Below are positions 34,981 to 46,436 of a stretch of DNA of 64,000 bases, piece after piece (the stretch's first letter is position 1; each line of letters opens with the position of its first letter). A program made the position numbers and the translations under genes. Source of the DNA: Scortum barcoo (taxonomy: Eukaryota; Chordata; Actinopteri; Centrarchiformes; Terapontidae); contig CM041547.1 of assembly GCA_023238725.1 (NCBI GenBank), positions 15,949,644 through 16,013,643 on the forward strand, read 5' to 3'. Under the pieces are notes generated by a model that saw only the letters and a list, made by a program, of their open reading frames with translations, was not told the origin of the DNA and searched no databases.

Positions 34981-35259
34981 TCTCTCTGGCACAGTAATAC
35001 ACAGCAGAGTCTTCAGGCTGCACATTCTGTCCGTTTAGAGTCGCTGTGTTGCTGGAAGAGTCGATACTGAACTTGTTCTTGAGTGAATCTTTAACATTTC
35101 TATCTCTGCTCATCCACTCCAGTCCTTTCCCTGCAGGCTGTCTGACCCAGTGTGTGTAGTAGCTGCTAACAGAATAAGAGACCTGACAGGTGATGGTCAG
35201 ACGTTGACCTGGCTGCACAGTCACAGAGGCTGGCTGTGTCAACTGTTCACACTTCACAC
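34981..35259 (-). CDS. V13: VH segment, V-exon, apparently functional
   Basis: CEQLTQP family with open frame: GVKCEQLTQPASV, LTITCQVSYSVSSYYTHW, VRQPAGKGLEWMS, a short CDR2 (RDRNVKDSL), FR3 to DSAVYYCARE. RSS: heptamer 34974-34980 consensus, 23-bp spacer, nonamer 34942-34950 (ACAAAAACT). Leader 35350-35389. Confidence 0.92.
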
Positions 35260-35349
35260 CTGTTGAAAAAAGAAAATGTTTTGTCACAAATGATCAAGTT
35301 CTGTTACAAAAGAAGAAGTGTTGACTTTGACAAATCCAGAGAGACTCAC

Positions 35350-35389
35350 ATCCAGCTGCCAACAGCAGCAGCAGAGCTACAGAAAACAT
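35350..35389 (-). CDS. V13 leader exon
   Basis: Encodes MFSVALLLLLAAG, donor gtgagt. Confidence 0.85.
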
Positions 35390-35452
35390 GGTTTATGTTG
35401 AAAGTGACGTGCTGTGAACTCCACTGACAGCCTGATGGGAAGTTTTTATAGC

Positions 35453-35483
35453 TGAGTAACAAGGAAGCTCACTGAGTTTGCAT
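35453..35483 (-). promoter_or_regulatory. V13 promoter: octamer and TATA
   Basis: ATGCAAAC (35483-35476, 7/8) then TATAAAAA (35460-35453) on the coding strand. V15 has the same pair at 38576-38583 and 38543-38550. Confidence 0.75.
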
Positions 35484-35549
35484 ACAATCAAACACATGAA
35501 GCATCAATGTTGGTCTAACAGGAACCAATAGAAGAGTCTGTTCAGTGTT

Positions 35550-37210
35550 TTTATATCTGCAGAGTGAAAACATGCCTGCAAATCTCCTCTGTTTACATGT
35601 GATATTTTAATTTCATTACACACTCAATTGCAACATTTAGAAAATGTCTCTGCATTCACAGAAATGGTTAACTTAGTTTTTACTGTAAAATATTAATGCT
35701 TAAATGTGTTGAACTGACAACAATTCAACATTCAGGCATTCTCAATGTTTTTTTATTTCCAACAAGAGACAATACTCATTATTACTGTTCTTAATGTGAA
35801 TTTTAACATGAATTACTGATGATATGAAACATATTCATTAAAATCAGTATAACATTAACAATGATTACATGCACCCATCGAAACAAGTTGTACAAACACC
35901 AATAATTTTGCTTTCTATATGTCATATTTACTGTGTGTTTATCATGTTTTCAAATGATTTAAACTCATTTTAAACTCATGATGTGAGATAATTAACTTTC
36001 ACCACCTCATACATAACATTCATGATTAACTTTGATGGAATAAACACACCATTCTTTCCATTGAAGATTTTTTTTTAATTAATTTATTTGCATTCATATT
36101 GTACATACTGACTGTATTTTCTGCAAACTGAAATACAGCGACAGCAGCCAGGATCATGTAAATAGTATGAAAACTGAAGTCTGATGCTGCTGGTTTGCAG
36201 GTTTGTATTAAAGTTTTAATGGTTTTAGTGTTTCAGATGTTTGAAGACACAAACATACAGAGAAAGTTGAAGCCTCGAGAGGAAAACTGATGAATCTGAA
36301 AAGTGATAAATCACAAAAACTACGTCAGTGTCTCAAGTGTGAGTCAGTTAAGATCAATGAGATCAGCAAACCTGAGTGTCTTCTTTTAGTAACAGAGGAG
36401 AGAGAAACTCGACACTGACTGTCCTCTAGTGATTTTACAAATCGGAAATTGCAATATTATTTATCACTAAGTTTTACAAGTGCATATTGTATATTTTTAA
36501 TACTTTAATTTCAACAGTCAGATTGTTCTTTGGCCCTTATATGGATAAGTGAACTTATTTTAGTTTTATGTATTTCATAAAATTTCCCAGGAACAGTATA
36601 ATGTAAAGGTGACAATCAATTTCCTATTAAAAAGAAAACATTTAATTCAAAATATATAATTTTAAACAACATATTGAAGTAATTTTAATATAATAAAAAT
36701 ACCACTTGGTCTAAACCAGCTACAAATATGAGTCCTGTAGGATTTTGACAGATCCACTCCGTCTCTGTGCACCGCTCAGAAATGGTTAAAATGAAACTAC
36801 AGTCTGTGTTGGAAAGATTTCATTACATTTGTAGACAAGAGAGTTTCCTTTAAGTAACAGAGGAGAAAGAAACTTGGCACCGACTGGCCTCTAGTGACTT
36901 TGTAAAAGAAACTGCAACATTATTTTTCACTCATATTATGATTCAATTTAGATTCCACATCATTTACAGGCATTATTGTGTCTTAATTTGTAAAAATATA
37001 TAGTATTTGTTGTAGTTCAATTTCAGCAACTAGATTGTGATTTTTGGCGATTGCATTTAAACCTTTTAAAAATATTCATTTTTGTACAAAAAATAAAAAA
37101 ATATACAGAACATAAAATAGTATGAATTAAATATAGTTAAATATATTAAATATTATGTAATATAAAATACTATGAAAGGAACTAAATGACTCCAGCAACC
37201 TAAAAGATGA
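35550..37210. other. VH 3' flank and spacer, no gene seen
   Basis: AT-rich DNA containing the recurring VH 3'-flank blocks (36060-36205, 36385-36440, 36545-36760, 36857-36910). The 36545-36760 part is the direct-orientation counterpart of the inverted 27590-27800. Confidence 0.65.
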
Positions 37211-37257
37211 GTCCTGTAGGTTTTTGTACAGCTGCTCAACCAACTCCAGTCACTGTG

Positions 37258-37494
37258 AGTCTCGAGCACAATAATAAACAGCAGAGTCTTCAGTCTTCAG
37301 ATTGTTCATCTGCAGATACAGCTGCTGGCTGCTGTTTTCTCTGGAGATGGTAAACCGGCCTTGGACTGACTGAGAGTAGTGTTTGCCACTACTGTCACGA
37401 TAGATTAAAGCGATCCACTCCAGTCCTTTTCCAGGAGCCTGTCTGATCCAGTTCATCCAGTGGTTAAAGTCAAATCCAGAGGCTGTACAGGTCA
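37258..37494 (-). pseudogene. V14: VH lacking leader and most of FR1
   Basis: V1 family. Open from the FR1 Cys (LTCTASGFDF) through FR2 (MNWIRQAPGKGLEWIA) and FR3 to VYYCARD, with a perfect RSS (heptamer 37251-37257, 23-bp spacer, nonamer 37219-37227). Homology stops at 37494, so the segment lacks the start of FR1, the splice acceptor and any leader. Confidence 0.88.
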
Positions 37495-37499
37495 ATCAA

Positions 37500-38000
37500 T
37501 AATAAACAAGTTAAGAAAATATATGACATCTATGATAAAAAAACAGATTCCACCGAATTCGACCATGGAAGGAGATCATTCCTGCTGGTGGCCATCAAAC
37601 TGAAATATTTAATACTCAATATATATCAAATATTTGTCACATTAAACTTACACATTACATTAAATCTCAGGTAAGACAAGTACAAAAATATCAAAAAGTG
37701 GTAACATGGTAAAATATTGAAATACTACTGGAAAGATTATTTAAAATATTTAACTTATTTACTATCTGTAAACACTGCTTAGAGGGAAAAACACTCAGAA
37801 AACATGATTATGTAATGTATTCTTGAGAAGAAAGAAAACCATGTTCTCTGTATTTGTGTAGGTTGAAACTAAATTGAATAAAACATTCAGTCAAAAAAAC
37901 CTCAAAGATTTCAATATTCAGTCAGAGTTTTCATCACTAACACTTAGATTATTTTCAAAAAAGTGCTTTATAGACAACTGAATGTTCCCAGAGGTGGTGG
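37500..38000. other. Intergenic, no gene seen
   Basis: AT-rich spacer. The right end is V15 3' flank. Confidence 0.55.
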
Positions 38001-38053
38001 TAAATAGAGGAAGTAGTTTTTGTACAACTCTCCTGTTATTGTCTCTCACTGTG

Positions 38054-38357
38054 TCTCTCTGGCACAGTAATACACAGCAGAGTCTTCAGGCTGCACATTC
38101 TGTCCGCTTTAGAGTCACTGTCTTGCTGGAAGAGTCTAAGTCGATACTGAACTTGTTCTTCAGTGAATCTTTATAGTGTGAGTCTCCAGTATATTTCATT
38201 CCGAATCCACTCCAGTCCTTTCCCTGCAGGCTGTCTGATCCAGTGTGTCCAGTAGCTGCACTAACAGAAGAATAAGAGACCTGACAGGTGATGGTCAGAC
38301 GTTGACCTGGCTGCACAGTCACAGAGGCTGGCTGTGTCAACTGTTCACACTTCACAC
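38054..38357 (-). pseudogene. V15: VH with several small insertions
   Basis: CEQLTQP family, perfect RSS (heptamer 38047-38053, 23-bp spacer, nonamer 38015-38023). FR1 reads well. Then there are extra bases in CDR1 (two), at the FR2 end (one, GGATTCGG against GGATTGG) and in FR3 (one, CTAAAGCGG against CTAAACGG). The leader region also has an extra base in the donor and one in the body. All changes relative to V13 are gains. Confidence 0.85.
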
Positions 38358-38447
38358 CTGTTGAAAAAAGAAAATGTTTTGTCACAAATGATCAAGTTCT
38401 GTTACAAAAGAAGAAGTGTTGACTTTGACAAATCCAGAGAGACTCAA

Positions 38448-38489
38448 CATCCAGCTGCCAACAGCAGCAGCAGAGGCTACAGAAAACAT
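38448..38489 (-). pseudogene. V15 leader exon (damaged)
   Basis: Starts ATGTTTTCTGTAGCC. Compared with V13 it has one extra base in the body and one in the donor (gttgag instead of gtgag). Confidence 0.7.
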
Positions 38490-38689
38490 GGTTTATGTTG
38501 AAAGTGACGTGCTGTGAACTCCACTGACAGCCTGATGGGAAGTTTTTATAGCTGAGTAACAAGGAAGCTCACTGAGTTTGCATACAATCAAACACATGAA
38601 GCATCAATGTTGGTCTAACAGGAACCAATAGAAGAGTCTGTTCAGTGTTTTTATATCTGCAGAGTGAAAACATGCCTGCAAACCTCTTC

Positions 38690-40560
38690 TGTTTTACATG
38701 TGATATTTTAATTTTAATACACACTCAACTGTAACATTTAGAAAATATCAAATGAAACAAATGTCAACTTTGTTTTTACTGTAAACATTTAATGCCTAAA
38801 TATGTCGTATTAACAATGACAAACATTTATTATTTTATTTTTACTTTTATAATTGCAACCTATTTTAAGGATTAATATCATTGTCAAGTGAATATTAAAA
38901 TGAATAATGAATGGTGGAAACATTCGGTTAAAATCTGCATTACAGTAACAATGATGTGCACTCATGGAAACAAAAGGATCAACCACAAAGAATATTGCTT
39001 TCTATAAACCATGTTTAGTGTGTTTAGCATTTCAAAGGATTAAAATTCACTTTAAGTTCAATGAGTCTCCTTATAGTGACAGAGGAGAGAGAAACTTGAC
39101 ACTGACTGCCATCCAGTGATTTCATAACAAGACTGCAACATTATTTTTAAATCGCATATTGTGACTTGCTTTGTCAAATAATATAAACATTCATGTGGAT
39201 GAACTTTGTACATGTAGTATTTATTTTATTCATATATGATTTGGCTGTTATGTGAGGAAATGATCATTACATTAAGGCAGTAAGAAAGTTATTTATACAT
39301 TCATAGTTTTAGTTTAGATTTGAGAGACTGTTCATATCAGACAAACAGGTTACATTTACAATTTTTTTATGTTTCCTGTCTCTCTCAACTACATATGACA
39401 GATCTTCAGAGCTACATAAAAGCTTGTCTGAGTGACTCTGAATGTTTTATTGAGACAATGTTTCTCTGAGTAAGTCGATGATGTTGAACTTAAGTTCATT
39501 TGCAATGAGCAATTAGTGTCTTCTAATGATAAGTGGTAACAGGGACAAGCAGAAGCAAAAACAGAGGCAGGCCGAGGTAAAAAATCCAGGGGCTCAGGCA
39601 GGAAAACAGAGGTACCAGGAAGGGCTGGGCAGAAATCGTAATCTGAAAAAACAGAGCAAACAAGGCTTGAAACACTGGCTTGAGAGCTTGGTAAAAACAC
39701 AAGACAATCTTGCAACAGCTAGCAGGAGAACGAGGCTTAACAAGGGAGTGTGGCTGGCTAGATCGGCTGATTGCAAACTGATAGCAGGTGGTGATAATTC
39801 TGGCAGGTAGCATCTGAGGAAGCCACACCCACACAGCCGAAGCACTACGGTGTAGAAGGAGCACTGGACTGTGACAGAAAACAGCTGACGGTGAGGTGAA
39901 ACCTGTGGGACAATATCAGTGCAAGTGGCTTCAGTAAAGACAAAAACTACATCACTCTAGAATACAAATCTGCACTCCATTTATTCTCTCAAACCCTAGA
40001 ACCCACTGTACTCAGATAATTCAAATTGATTTGTCATTGATTATGAAAAAACAACAGATTTTTATTGATTCTCTCAATCTCTCTGTCCTTCTCTGTGAAC
40101 TGACAAGTTTATGACTTGTACTTTCAAGCTATTATTTAGAAGTATTCTACAAGTATATCTTTAAGTAGAGGTATATAAGTAGAAGTATATCTCCTTTAAA
40201 TACCTTTAAAACCCAATAAAAATATAGCTGGTTACACTAAAAGATGTTTAGGTGGAAAGAAAGATTTCATTTTCTTGAACAACTTGATCTGAGGATGTCA
40301 GTCATGTGAGGCAATGAGGGGTCTGATGTCTGTCTTTTACAGTGTTGAAATCATTTGTGGTCTGAGGGCTGCTCCTCTGGTGGCTTCATGTTACAAGTGT
40401 TCAGGTAAGTGTTCTTATTTTTAGGACTACATATCATGAAAAAGATTAAAATGATATTTAAACAGAGTGATAAACAATACGTAAAACAATAGAAATAAAA
40501 AATAACACAACATGAACTGTAAGTACTTAAGAATATGTTGTGTTTCTCCCCCAAACGTCC
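38690..40560. other. Spacer with repeat insertion, no gene seen
   Basis: 39062-39130 is a VH 3'-flank block. 39520-39880 is GC-richer and repeat-like (caggcaggaaaacag words, similar in style to 30464-31079 and 44400-44830), probably a non-autonomous DNA element. 40340-40410 is V2-type 3' flank with no V attached. Confidence 0.5.
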
Positions 40561-40603
40561 TGTCAGTTTTTGTACAGCTGCTCAACCAACTCCAGTCACT
40601 GTG

Positions 40604-40909
40604 ACTCTCGAGCACAATAATAAACAGCAGAGTCTTCAGTCTTCAGACTGTTCATCTGCAGATACAGCTGCTGTCTGCTGTTTTCTCTGGAGATGGTAAA
40701 CCGGCCTTTAACTGAATGAGAGTAAAATTGGCGACTACTGTCACCATAGATAAAAGCGATCCACTCCAGTCCTTTTCCAGGAGCCTGTCTGAACCAGTTC
40801 AAATAGTAGCTGCTGAATGTGAATCCAGAGGCTGTACAGGTCAATCTGTGGGACTCTCCAGGCCTTTTAACCACTGGTTCAGATTCTGTCAGTGTCTGAC
40901 CATCAACAC
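40604..40909 (-). CDS. V16: VH segment, V-exon, apparently functional
   Basis: V1 family, open frame: GVDGQTLTESEPVV, LTCTASGFTFSSYYLNW, FRQAPGKGLEWIA (Phe at the first FR2 position after Trp), CDR2 YGDSSRQFY, FR3 RFTISRENSRQQLYLQMN to VYYCARES. RSS: heptamer 40597-40603 CACAGTG, 23-bp spacer, nonamer 40565-40573 ACAAAAACT. Confidence 0.93.
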
Positions 40910-40997
40910 CTGTCAAGAGAAAAAAACAGCATTGAGTGAAATAAGCTGGTGACACAAATAAAAGCTTTGTCAGATTAAGATGAGTGTAAATGTTGAC

Positions 40998-41046
40998 CTG
41001 CCCAGCAGATAGTTAAAAGCAGCAGTCCTGTCCTATAGTCCATCAT
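40998..41046 (-). CDS. V16 leader exon
   Basis: Same leader as V1, intact donor; octamer 7/8 at 41119-41126. Confidence 0.88.
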
Positions 41047-41179
41047 GTTAAACTGTGTGTCCACTGTTCTCTGTCATCCTCTCTGCAGTCAGATAAGTAG
41101 AGGTGGAAGACATCTGAGCTTTGCATTGACTCCTCCTCACAGGGAGGAGAAAACTGTAGTTGATTGTGATGACTTACTA

Positions 41180-41730
41180 TTTAGTGAAACTTTCGACTCA
41201 GTGTTAAGGAGTTTTTTTCTCCAAATCAGTTGAATTAAAGTTTATCTGACATTTTTAAATTTCTTTTGCATTAAATATCTGAGTATTAATACTACAAACA
41301 CATCTGCCACATTATTTAAATAAAACCTCAAAATGTTTATTTCACTTCAGAATTTTGACACACTGATAAGGTTTATTAAAATCAATTTAAACCTAATGAA
41401 AGAAATTTGTAACAATATAAAAAATGTACAGTTTTCTTCTGATTAGAAAGATTAGCATTTCTAATCATTTCATAACACCCACTGAGTCTTTTTCTAAAAT
41501 AGACATTTCACCTTTGTTATTATCTTCTGATCCACCAAAGTTCACTCTGTGATCAAATGTTTTTCTGTCTTTCTTTTTATTTATTTAATATCATTTATGG
41601 TTTGTTCTTTGTAATTAAATTTTTTTACAGTTTACAGAAAATTAAAGTAATCCATTGACGACCAAAGTGTTTTTGCATTTGTTGAGAAAGCCCAGATGTC
41701 ATTAAGATCACATCGTTGTTTGTTGTCTGT
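41180..41730. other. Intergenic, no gene seen
   Basis: AT-rich, shared in part with 31550-31800. Confidence 0.55.
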
Positions 41731-41772
41731 GGAGGTTTTTGTGCAGCTGCTCCACTGTCTTCAGTCACTGTG

Positions 41773-42023
41773 CTATGTCGAGCACAGAAGTTAACAGCAG
41801 AATCTTCTGCTGTCAGGCTCTCGACCTCGAGGTACTGAGTGCTGCTGGACACATCTTCAGTCATGATGAAACGGCTTTGAAAGGAGCTGCCATAGCTAGC
41901 AGAGTTTGAACCTGCATTCATCCTTCCAATCCACTCCAGATATGATACAAGACATCTTCACTTTCTCTCCAGGTCTTTTCACCTCAGAGGGAGACTGGTC
42001 CAGTTTGATCTCACTCCAAACTC
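41773..42023 (-). pseudogene. V17: VH with internal deletion of CDR1/FR2
   Basis: A distinct family. From the acceptor (AG 42025-42024) it reads GVWSEIKLDQSPSEVKRPG, EKVKMSCIISG, then jumps into the end of FR2 (WIGRMNAG), CDR2 and FR3 (SFQSRFIMTEDVSSSTQYL to AVNFCAR, with Phe for the usual Tyr). About 60 bp covering CDR1 and FR2 with the conserved Trp is missing. The RSS is perfect: heptamer 41766-41772, 23-bp spacer, nonamer 41734-41742. Leader 42109-42157. First V in the array after C-delta. Confidence 0.85.
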
Positions 42024-42108
42024 CTGTAAATAAAGAAATTATTCAAGAAACTTGTACATTGTTGATTGAACATTTACAGAAGAAATAAAGCAGAATTTAT
42101 TTTCTCAC

Positions 42109-42157
42109 CATTAATAGTAACTACAAATAACAAACTCCAGATAATTGTATTTTCCAT
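42109..42157 (-). CDS. V17 leader exon
   Basis: Encodes MENTIIWSLLFVVTING with a gtgaga donor. Confidence 0.82.
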
Positions 42158-42251
42158 TCTGTGATAAACACTGTAGTTCAGTGCTCTCTGATCTCAGTGT
42201 TTCAGAAATATAGAAAACTGTCTCAGTGTTCTGGCACAAGTTGCTGATGGT

Positions 42252-42276
42252 GTATTTATAGAGGAAGAGTTTGCAT
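42252..42276 (-). promoter_or_regulatory. V17 promoter: octamer and TATA
   Basis: ATGCAAAC (42276-42269, 7/8) and TATAAATA (42260-42253) on the coding strand. Confidence 0.75.
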
Positions 42277-42279
42277 AGA

Positions 42280-43020
42280 TTCAAGATTCAAGATTCAAGA
42301 TTCAAGAATTTATTGTCATTACACAACAATTACATCAGCAATCATTGGTAATGAAATTCTTAAGTCCCAGGCTCTCCTAACAATGCTAAAGAAACAAGAA
42401 ACAAGAAAAGCAAAAAGATAATTTAGAAAATAAAATAACAAATAAAATAAAATTTAAACATAAATAATAAACTAGAGTAATAAAATAAGTAAAGACCTTA
42501 AAATATAAGTTATGCAAGTAAAATATAAACTGTAAATGTAAGTAGGTATTACAAGTAACATATATACAATAGATATATATACAATAGAGAATATACACAG
42601 CAGAAGTGGTGGGTTATTAAGAAGTGGTGGTGTTGTGAACACAGTTTAAAAGTCTTATGGCCTGCGGTATGAAGCTGTCCCTGAGCCTGGTGGTTCGGGC
42701 TCGAATGCTGCGGAACCGTCGGCCAGACGGCAGCAGGCAGAACAGTTTGTAGCTGGGTGACTGGGGTCCTTAATGATTTTGGTGGCCTTCTTCCTACACC
42801 GCTGTGAAAATATTTTTGTGTCTTTACATACCGCTGCCCCTCGAGCCCTTTCCGCTGTAGCCCAGGCTGCCACTGGGACTATATATACACATGAGGAAAT
42901 GGGCAGACAATCACACAGGCGGGAAAACACACAATGGCAGGAAGTTAAGGGACCTGAAACGAGAGGAGAGTTAGACATTTCTGACAAGCCAGAACAAGAA
43001 ACCAGACATGACAGATAAGA
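42280..43020. repeat. LINE-derived dispersed repeat
   Basis: Starts with four ttcaaga words and aatttattgtcattacacaa, the reverse of a LINE/SINE tail, and continues into agctgtccctgagcctggtg and cagacggcagcaggcagaac, words common in fish LINE 5' regions. No intact frame. Confidence 0.5.
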
Positions 43021-43029
43021 CATTCAACA

Positions 43030-43744
43030 GATTTGTCGAGATATGACAACAACTATGGATAAATCAAAGGGGAAAAGGAGGAGGTGATTCCATATTGGGA
43101 CATTTTTTTCCAATAAAGTCTCTAAATCAAGGAAGTTATGATAGCTAAGGAGCTTTTTTTGTGTTATTTTTAGATGTAGCTTTGCTAGCCATTTTGGTGC
43201 CTTAGGCAAGATTATGGTTTGAGAGAGTTAAATATGCAGTTATGGAATTTATTTATTCAGTTCAGTCTGACCACATGGTGTGATAAAATGACACTCAACT
43301 TATTGTAGTTATTTGTTGGGTAATACGCAATATGTTCCCTCAGGATAAGGAGGGTGGCTGGGAGAGAGCATCTGAAGTGGGTGAAACAATTGACAGAATT
43401 CTGTCTCTCATTTCTCACTGAGGACAGGCAGGGAAACAGGTAAGAGTTTATATAATATAGTCATGATTGCCATGGTCATGAACACATCTTGACATTTTCC
43501 TGGCAATGATATAAATGGAAAAAAGCATACATGTCTACTGTGGATCAACTAAGAATTTTGCTAAACTATTTCTAACTAGTAGCAGCATTGTGTTTTTGAG
43601 TGTGTGTGGCGACACACAGTGTGTAATTAATGAAATAAACAGAAAAGAAGGATTGAAATGATTGAAAGACTTACCTATAATAAAATGACCCCAATATGCA
43701 TACAATGTTATATAAATATAACATAATATAATATATATATATAT

Positions 43745-43822
<78 letters not shown>

Positions 43823-45430
43823 CAGATTACTAATCATCACTATAAAATACCATAAACCAAATAGTGACATCATACAGGAGAGATCCTCTTCCGTGTAGCT
43901 GATCATGTACATGTGTGTTGACTTAACGGGGAAAACAACTGTAGAAACTGTAGAATAACTGTAGAAAAAGTTTTTCTACAGGAGAATGCATATTTGAAAG
44001 CAATACAGGATTCCTGAGAGCCTTACTGTAGTATATTCTATTATATTTTTAAAGGTCGCCTTGATCTGGAATTTTGTGTCTTCCTTTACAAAAATAAAGA
44101 CATTTCCACCATCATTTGATGCAAGTTGCACCCTTTTAGAGACATGCCATGTAAGTTCTGCTCATATGTTCTGCATATATAGTTGGTAGGAGGACTTCTA
44201 GACATGTGTTAGCATTCATTTGATGGCAGCATAACAAACACAGACAATCAGTGTACTTGTGTCATTATTCATTACAAGATTAGTATGGATGGACTCTGGG
44301 TATGGCCTCTGGACACGTGTTTCCTGTGTTCCTAGTATTCCTTGTGGTTGTTCATCCAGTCTTTTTCTTTTGAAACAATTTTAATTGTCAGATGAATGAA
44401 GAAAGTACTGAGCTCAAGTGTCATGGCTGGTGAGTGCGAGGCAGTGCGTTGCAGTAAGGAATAGAGCTCAGATACAGACAGGCAAGATGGTAAGACTAAT
44501 TCCTGTGATTCACTGAAAAAAGAAGGCCTACAGGCAGGTATAGGCAGGCCAGTAAGCAGGTAGGCAGGTGAGTAGGCAGAAGGACAGGCAGGCACTTTAA
44601 TAGTCTGACAGGGAATGAGATGCAAGTGGGAAGGTGGAAAGTTGCCAGGAAAGGCCAGGTGACTGCAGAGCAGATGAGGATAAGTGGGAACAGGCATGAA
44701 GATGGGTTGGACAGTCAGGTGATAGGGAAAGGAGAGAGTCTGAGGGCTGGCTGCCACGGGGTCCCTAGCCAATCAGGGCACACACAGTGCCAGATCACTC
44801 GAGAGGTAGCCAATAGCCAATAAGCCTGGATGTGCTTAGTGTTATCCCTCCCAGATGTGAATTCCTTTAAATCCACAAGGTACACAAATGCAGACACAAA
44901 CATGCAGCTCCAACTCCGAGACAGAGTGTGCACACATTTACACTCTGACTCTGTGTGTGCATGTATGGAAATGAGATGAGATACAGAAAGTCTCTGTTAG
45001 TGTTTTCACATGAATGTACCTCTGTACCATAACATTTGGTAAGTCCAGTTCAGACCTGTCAGCATCTTCAAATGACCACACAATTAGTATATCTCAGAGA
45101 GGTGGCAAATCACCACTGCTGCATATAGAGCTTTGTCTCCCTCTTGTGGACGATCTGAGTAGTACAGGAGTGTTTTTGTGACAAGGTATACTGTAGTACT
45201 AAGCATATCCATGAAAAGTATGTACTGTTTTACATCAGTATGTATCATTATTTGTTTATTGTAATCAATGAGCCAAATCACTTTATTGTATATATATGTT
45301 ATATTTTTTTATTTTTTCTAAATGCAAGAATGAATCCAGTGATAAGTTATTTGTTCATTACATTGGCATTAAACACAGTATTAAAGACAGTATTAGAGAC
45401 AGTATTAAAAATAGTTTGTTTCTTTGTTTC
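43030..45430. other. Spacer between C-delta and the VH array, no gene seen
   Basis: Contains a (TA)n tract and a repeat-like stretch (44400-44830) full of ggcaggta/ggcaggca words. No gene, enhancer or switch-like region could be supported. Confidence 0.5.
43727..43820. repeat. (TA)n microsatellite
   Basis: Nearly uninterrupted TA dinucleotides. Confidence 0.95.
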
Positions 45431-45439
45431 TTACATATA

Positions 45440-45453
45440 TTTATTCATTTATT
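45440..45453 (-). terminator. Candidate poly(A) signals of IgD membrane transcript
   Basis: Two AATAAA hexamers on the minus strand (45445-45440 and 45453-45448), about 235-250 bp past the delta stop codon. Confidence 0.5.
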
Positions 45454-45685
45454 TTTGTAAATATCCTCTTACACATGTGCATTACATATATGCCAAAGTA
45501 GAAATATGACTGAAACATAAAAAGAAATGTATATAGTATAAGCCAATTCCATAAAATACAATAACAGAAGTAAAAAAAAAAAAAAAGAATTCATCACACT
45601 TTATAAGTAGTAGGGTCATATGCCATCAAAAATCCTCGATAGTCCACTTTTGGATCATAAAATAGGATCTGTCCTTTGGTCATCA

Positions 45686-45694
45686 TCATTTAGT
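45686..45694 (-). CDS. ighd: IgD membrane exon 2 (Thr-Lys-stop)
   Basis: After a polypyrimidine acceptor (cttctcccattag) the exon codes ACT AAA TGA. Joined in phase 0 to TM exon 1, the cytoplasmic tail ends Ile-Lys-Thr-Lys, a very short tail as usual for fish membrane Ig. The coding part ends at 45686. Confidence 0.75.
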   Translation of the reverse strand, partial: TK

Positions 45695-45835
45695 CTAATG
45701 GGAGAAGAGAGAGGGAATGTGTGAGAATCTGGTGAAAGTTTTGTTTTGTAGAAAGTATTCAAAACTATACAATGGAGACAGTGTGCTGGAAGATTACTCT
45801 GAAATACCAAAGGTACTAAACTAGCTGTATCTTAC

Positions 45836-45984
45836 CTTAATTACAGTAACAGTGACACCATAGACAACTGAGATGAGGAAAAGAAGGACGAAAGTGAAAG
45901 CCATGTACCAGCTTTTCACTTCTATTTCTTGGCTCACATCAGCATGCATGATGGCATCAAAGAAATGACAGTCCTCCGAGATGT
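45836..45984 (-). CDS. ighd: IgD membrane exon 1 (TM)
   Basis: Encodes an acidic connecting peptide (DISEDCHFFDAIMHADVSQ) followed by a transmembrane helix (WYMAFTFVLLFLISVVYG) and a short basic end. The acceptor is phase 1 (G plus AC gives Asp), matching the delta 7 donor. The polar Tyr/Thr/Ser residues in the helix suit pairing with CD79. The frame is intact. Confidence 0.9.
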
Positions 45985-46147
45985 CTGTAAAAGAATTAAA
46001 ATGATATTTTTCAGATAACATTGACTTTGTTGCAGTGGAAGAGGGACTTCAAAGCGTTACTGACTCACAAATATGGGAAATGGTTAACTTAGTATGTGCA
46101 ATCTTTAATGTGCAAGAAAGACATAGATCACTGGACGAAACCAGCAC

Positions 46148-46436
46148 CTGGTTTAGTTATATTCAAGGAGAGGGTGGTGTCTGCATGCGTCACCCTGCAA
46201 GTGAGGACTTGCCCCAGGTAGCCAGATGCCTTGGGCCAGATGAAGGTGGCTTCGGATGCTGAACTTTCCGTTTGGTCCTCTCTGGGGTTCACTAGTGTTG
46301 TAGTCTAACAGTTCCTTAGTGTGTTCAAGAATCCAAGTTATGTTGATGGATCCGGGGCTGAAGTCAAACACCAGGCACACAAGTTCACCAGAGCCCTGAA
46401 GCAAGGTGGCTGTAGGTTTGCTGTAGGTCACTGTGG
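46148..46436 (-). pseudogene. ighd: C-delta 7 exon with one extra nucleotide
   Basis: Ig C domain. It reads TVTYSKPTATLLQ, ELVCLVFDFSPGSINITWIL (first Cys and Trp, N-glycosylation NIT), SEPQRGPNGKFSI, then IWLPGA. Directly after, the frame is lost, although the second-Cys strand (TCRVTHADTTLSLNITKP) is plain in another frame. The exon is 289 bp while neighbours are multiples of three with phase-1 ends, so it holds one surplus base, most simply an A in the GCAAGTCC region near 46204. As written, IgD would be truncated before its membrane anchor. Confidence 0.88.

Noticed and set aside
39389..39864. Overlapping ORFs near 39.4-39.9 kb as a gene
   Set aside because: Several frames of a repeat-like GC-richer insertion; no domain recognised.
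42280..42310. Four ttcaaga repeats as a CRISPR-like or regulatory array
   Set aside because: A short tail repeat of a dispersed retroelement, and the window is eukaryotic.
43535..43912. ORF with a long Ile-Tyr run
   Set aside because: Translation of the (TA)n tract.
44332..44772. 146-codon minus-strand ORF
   Set aside because: It covers ggcagg-type repeats; low-complexity Pro/Ser/Leu content, no splice context or domain.
46035..46262. Plus-strand ORF opposite C-delta 7
   Set aside because: Shadow of the delta exon on the other strand.
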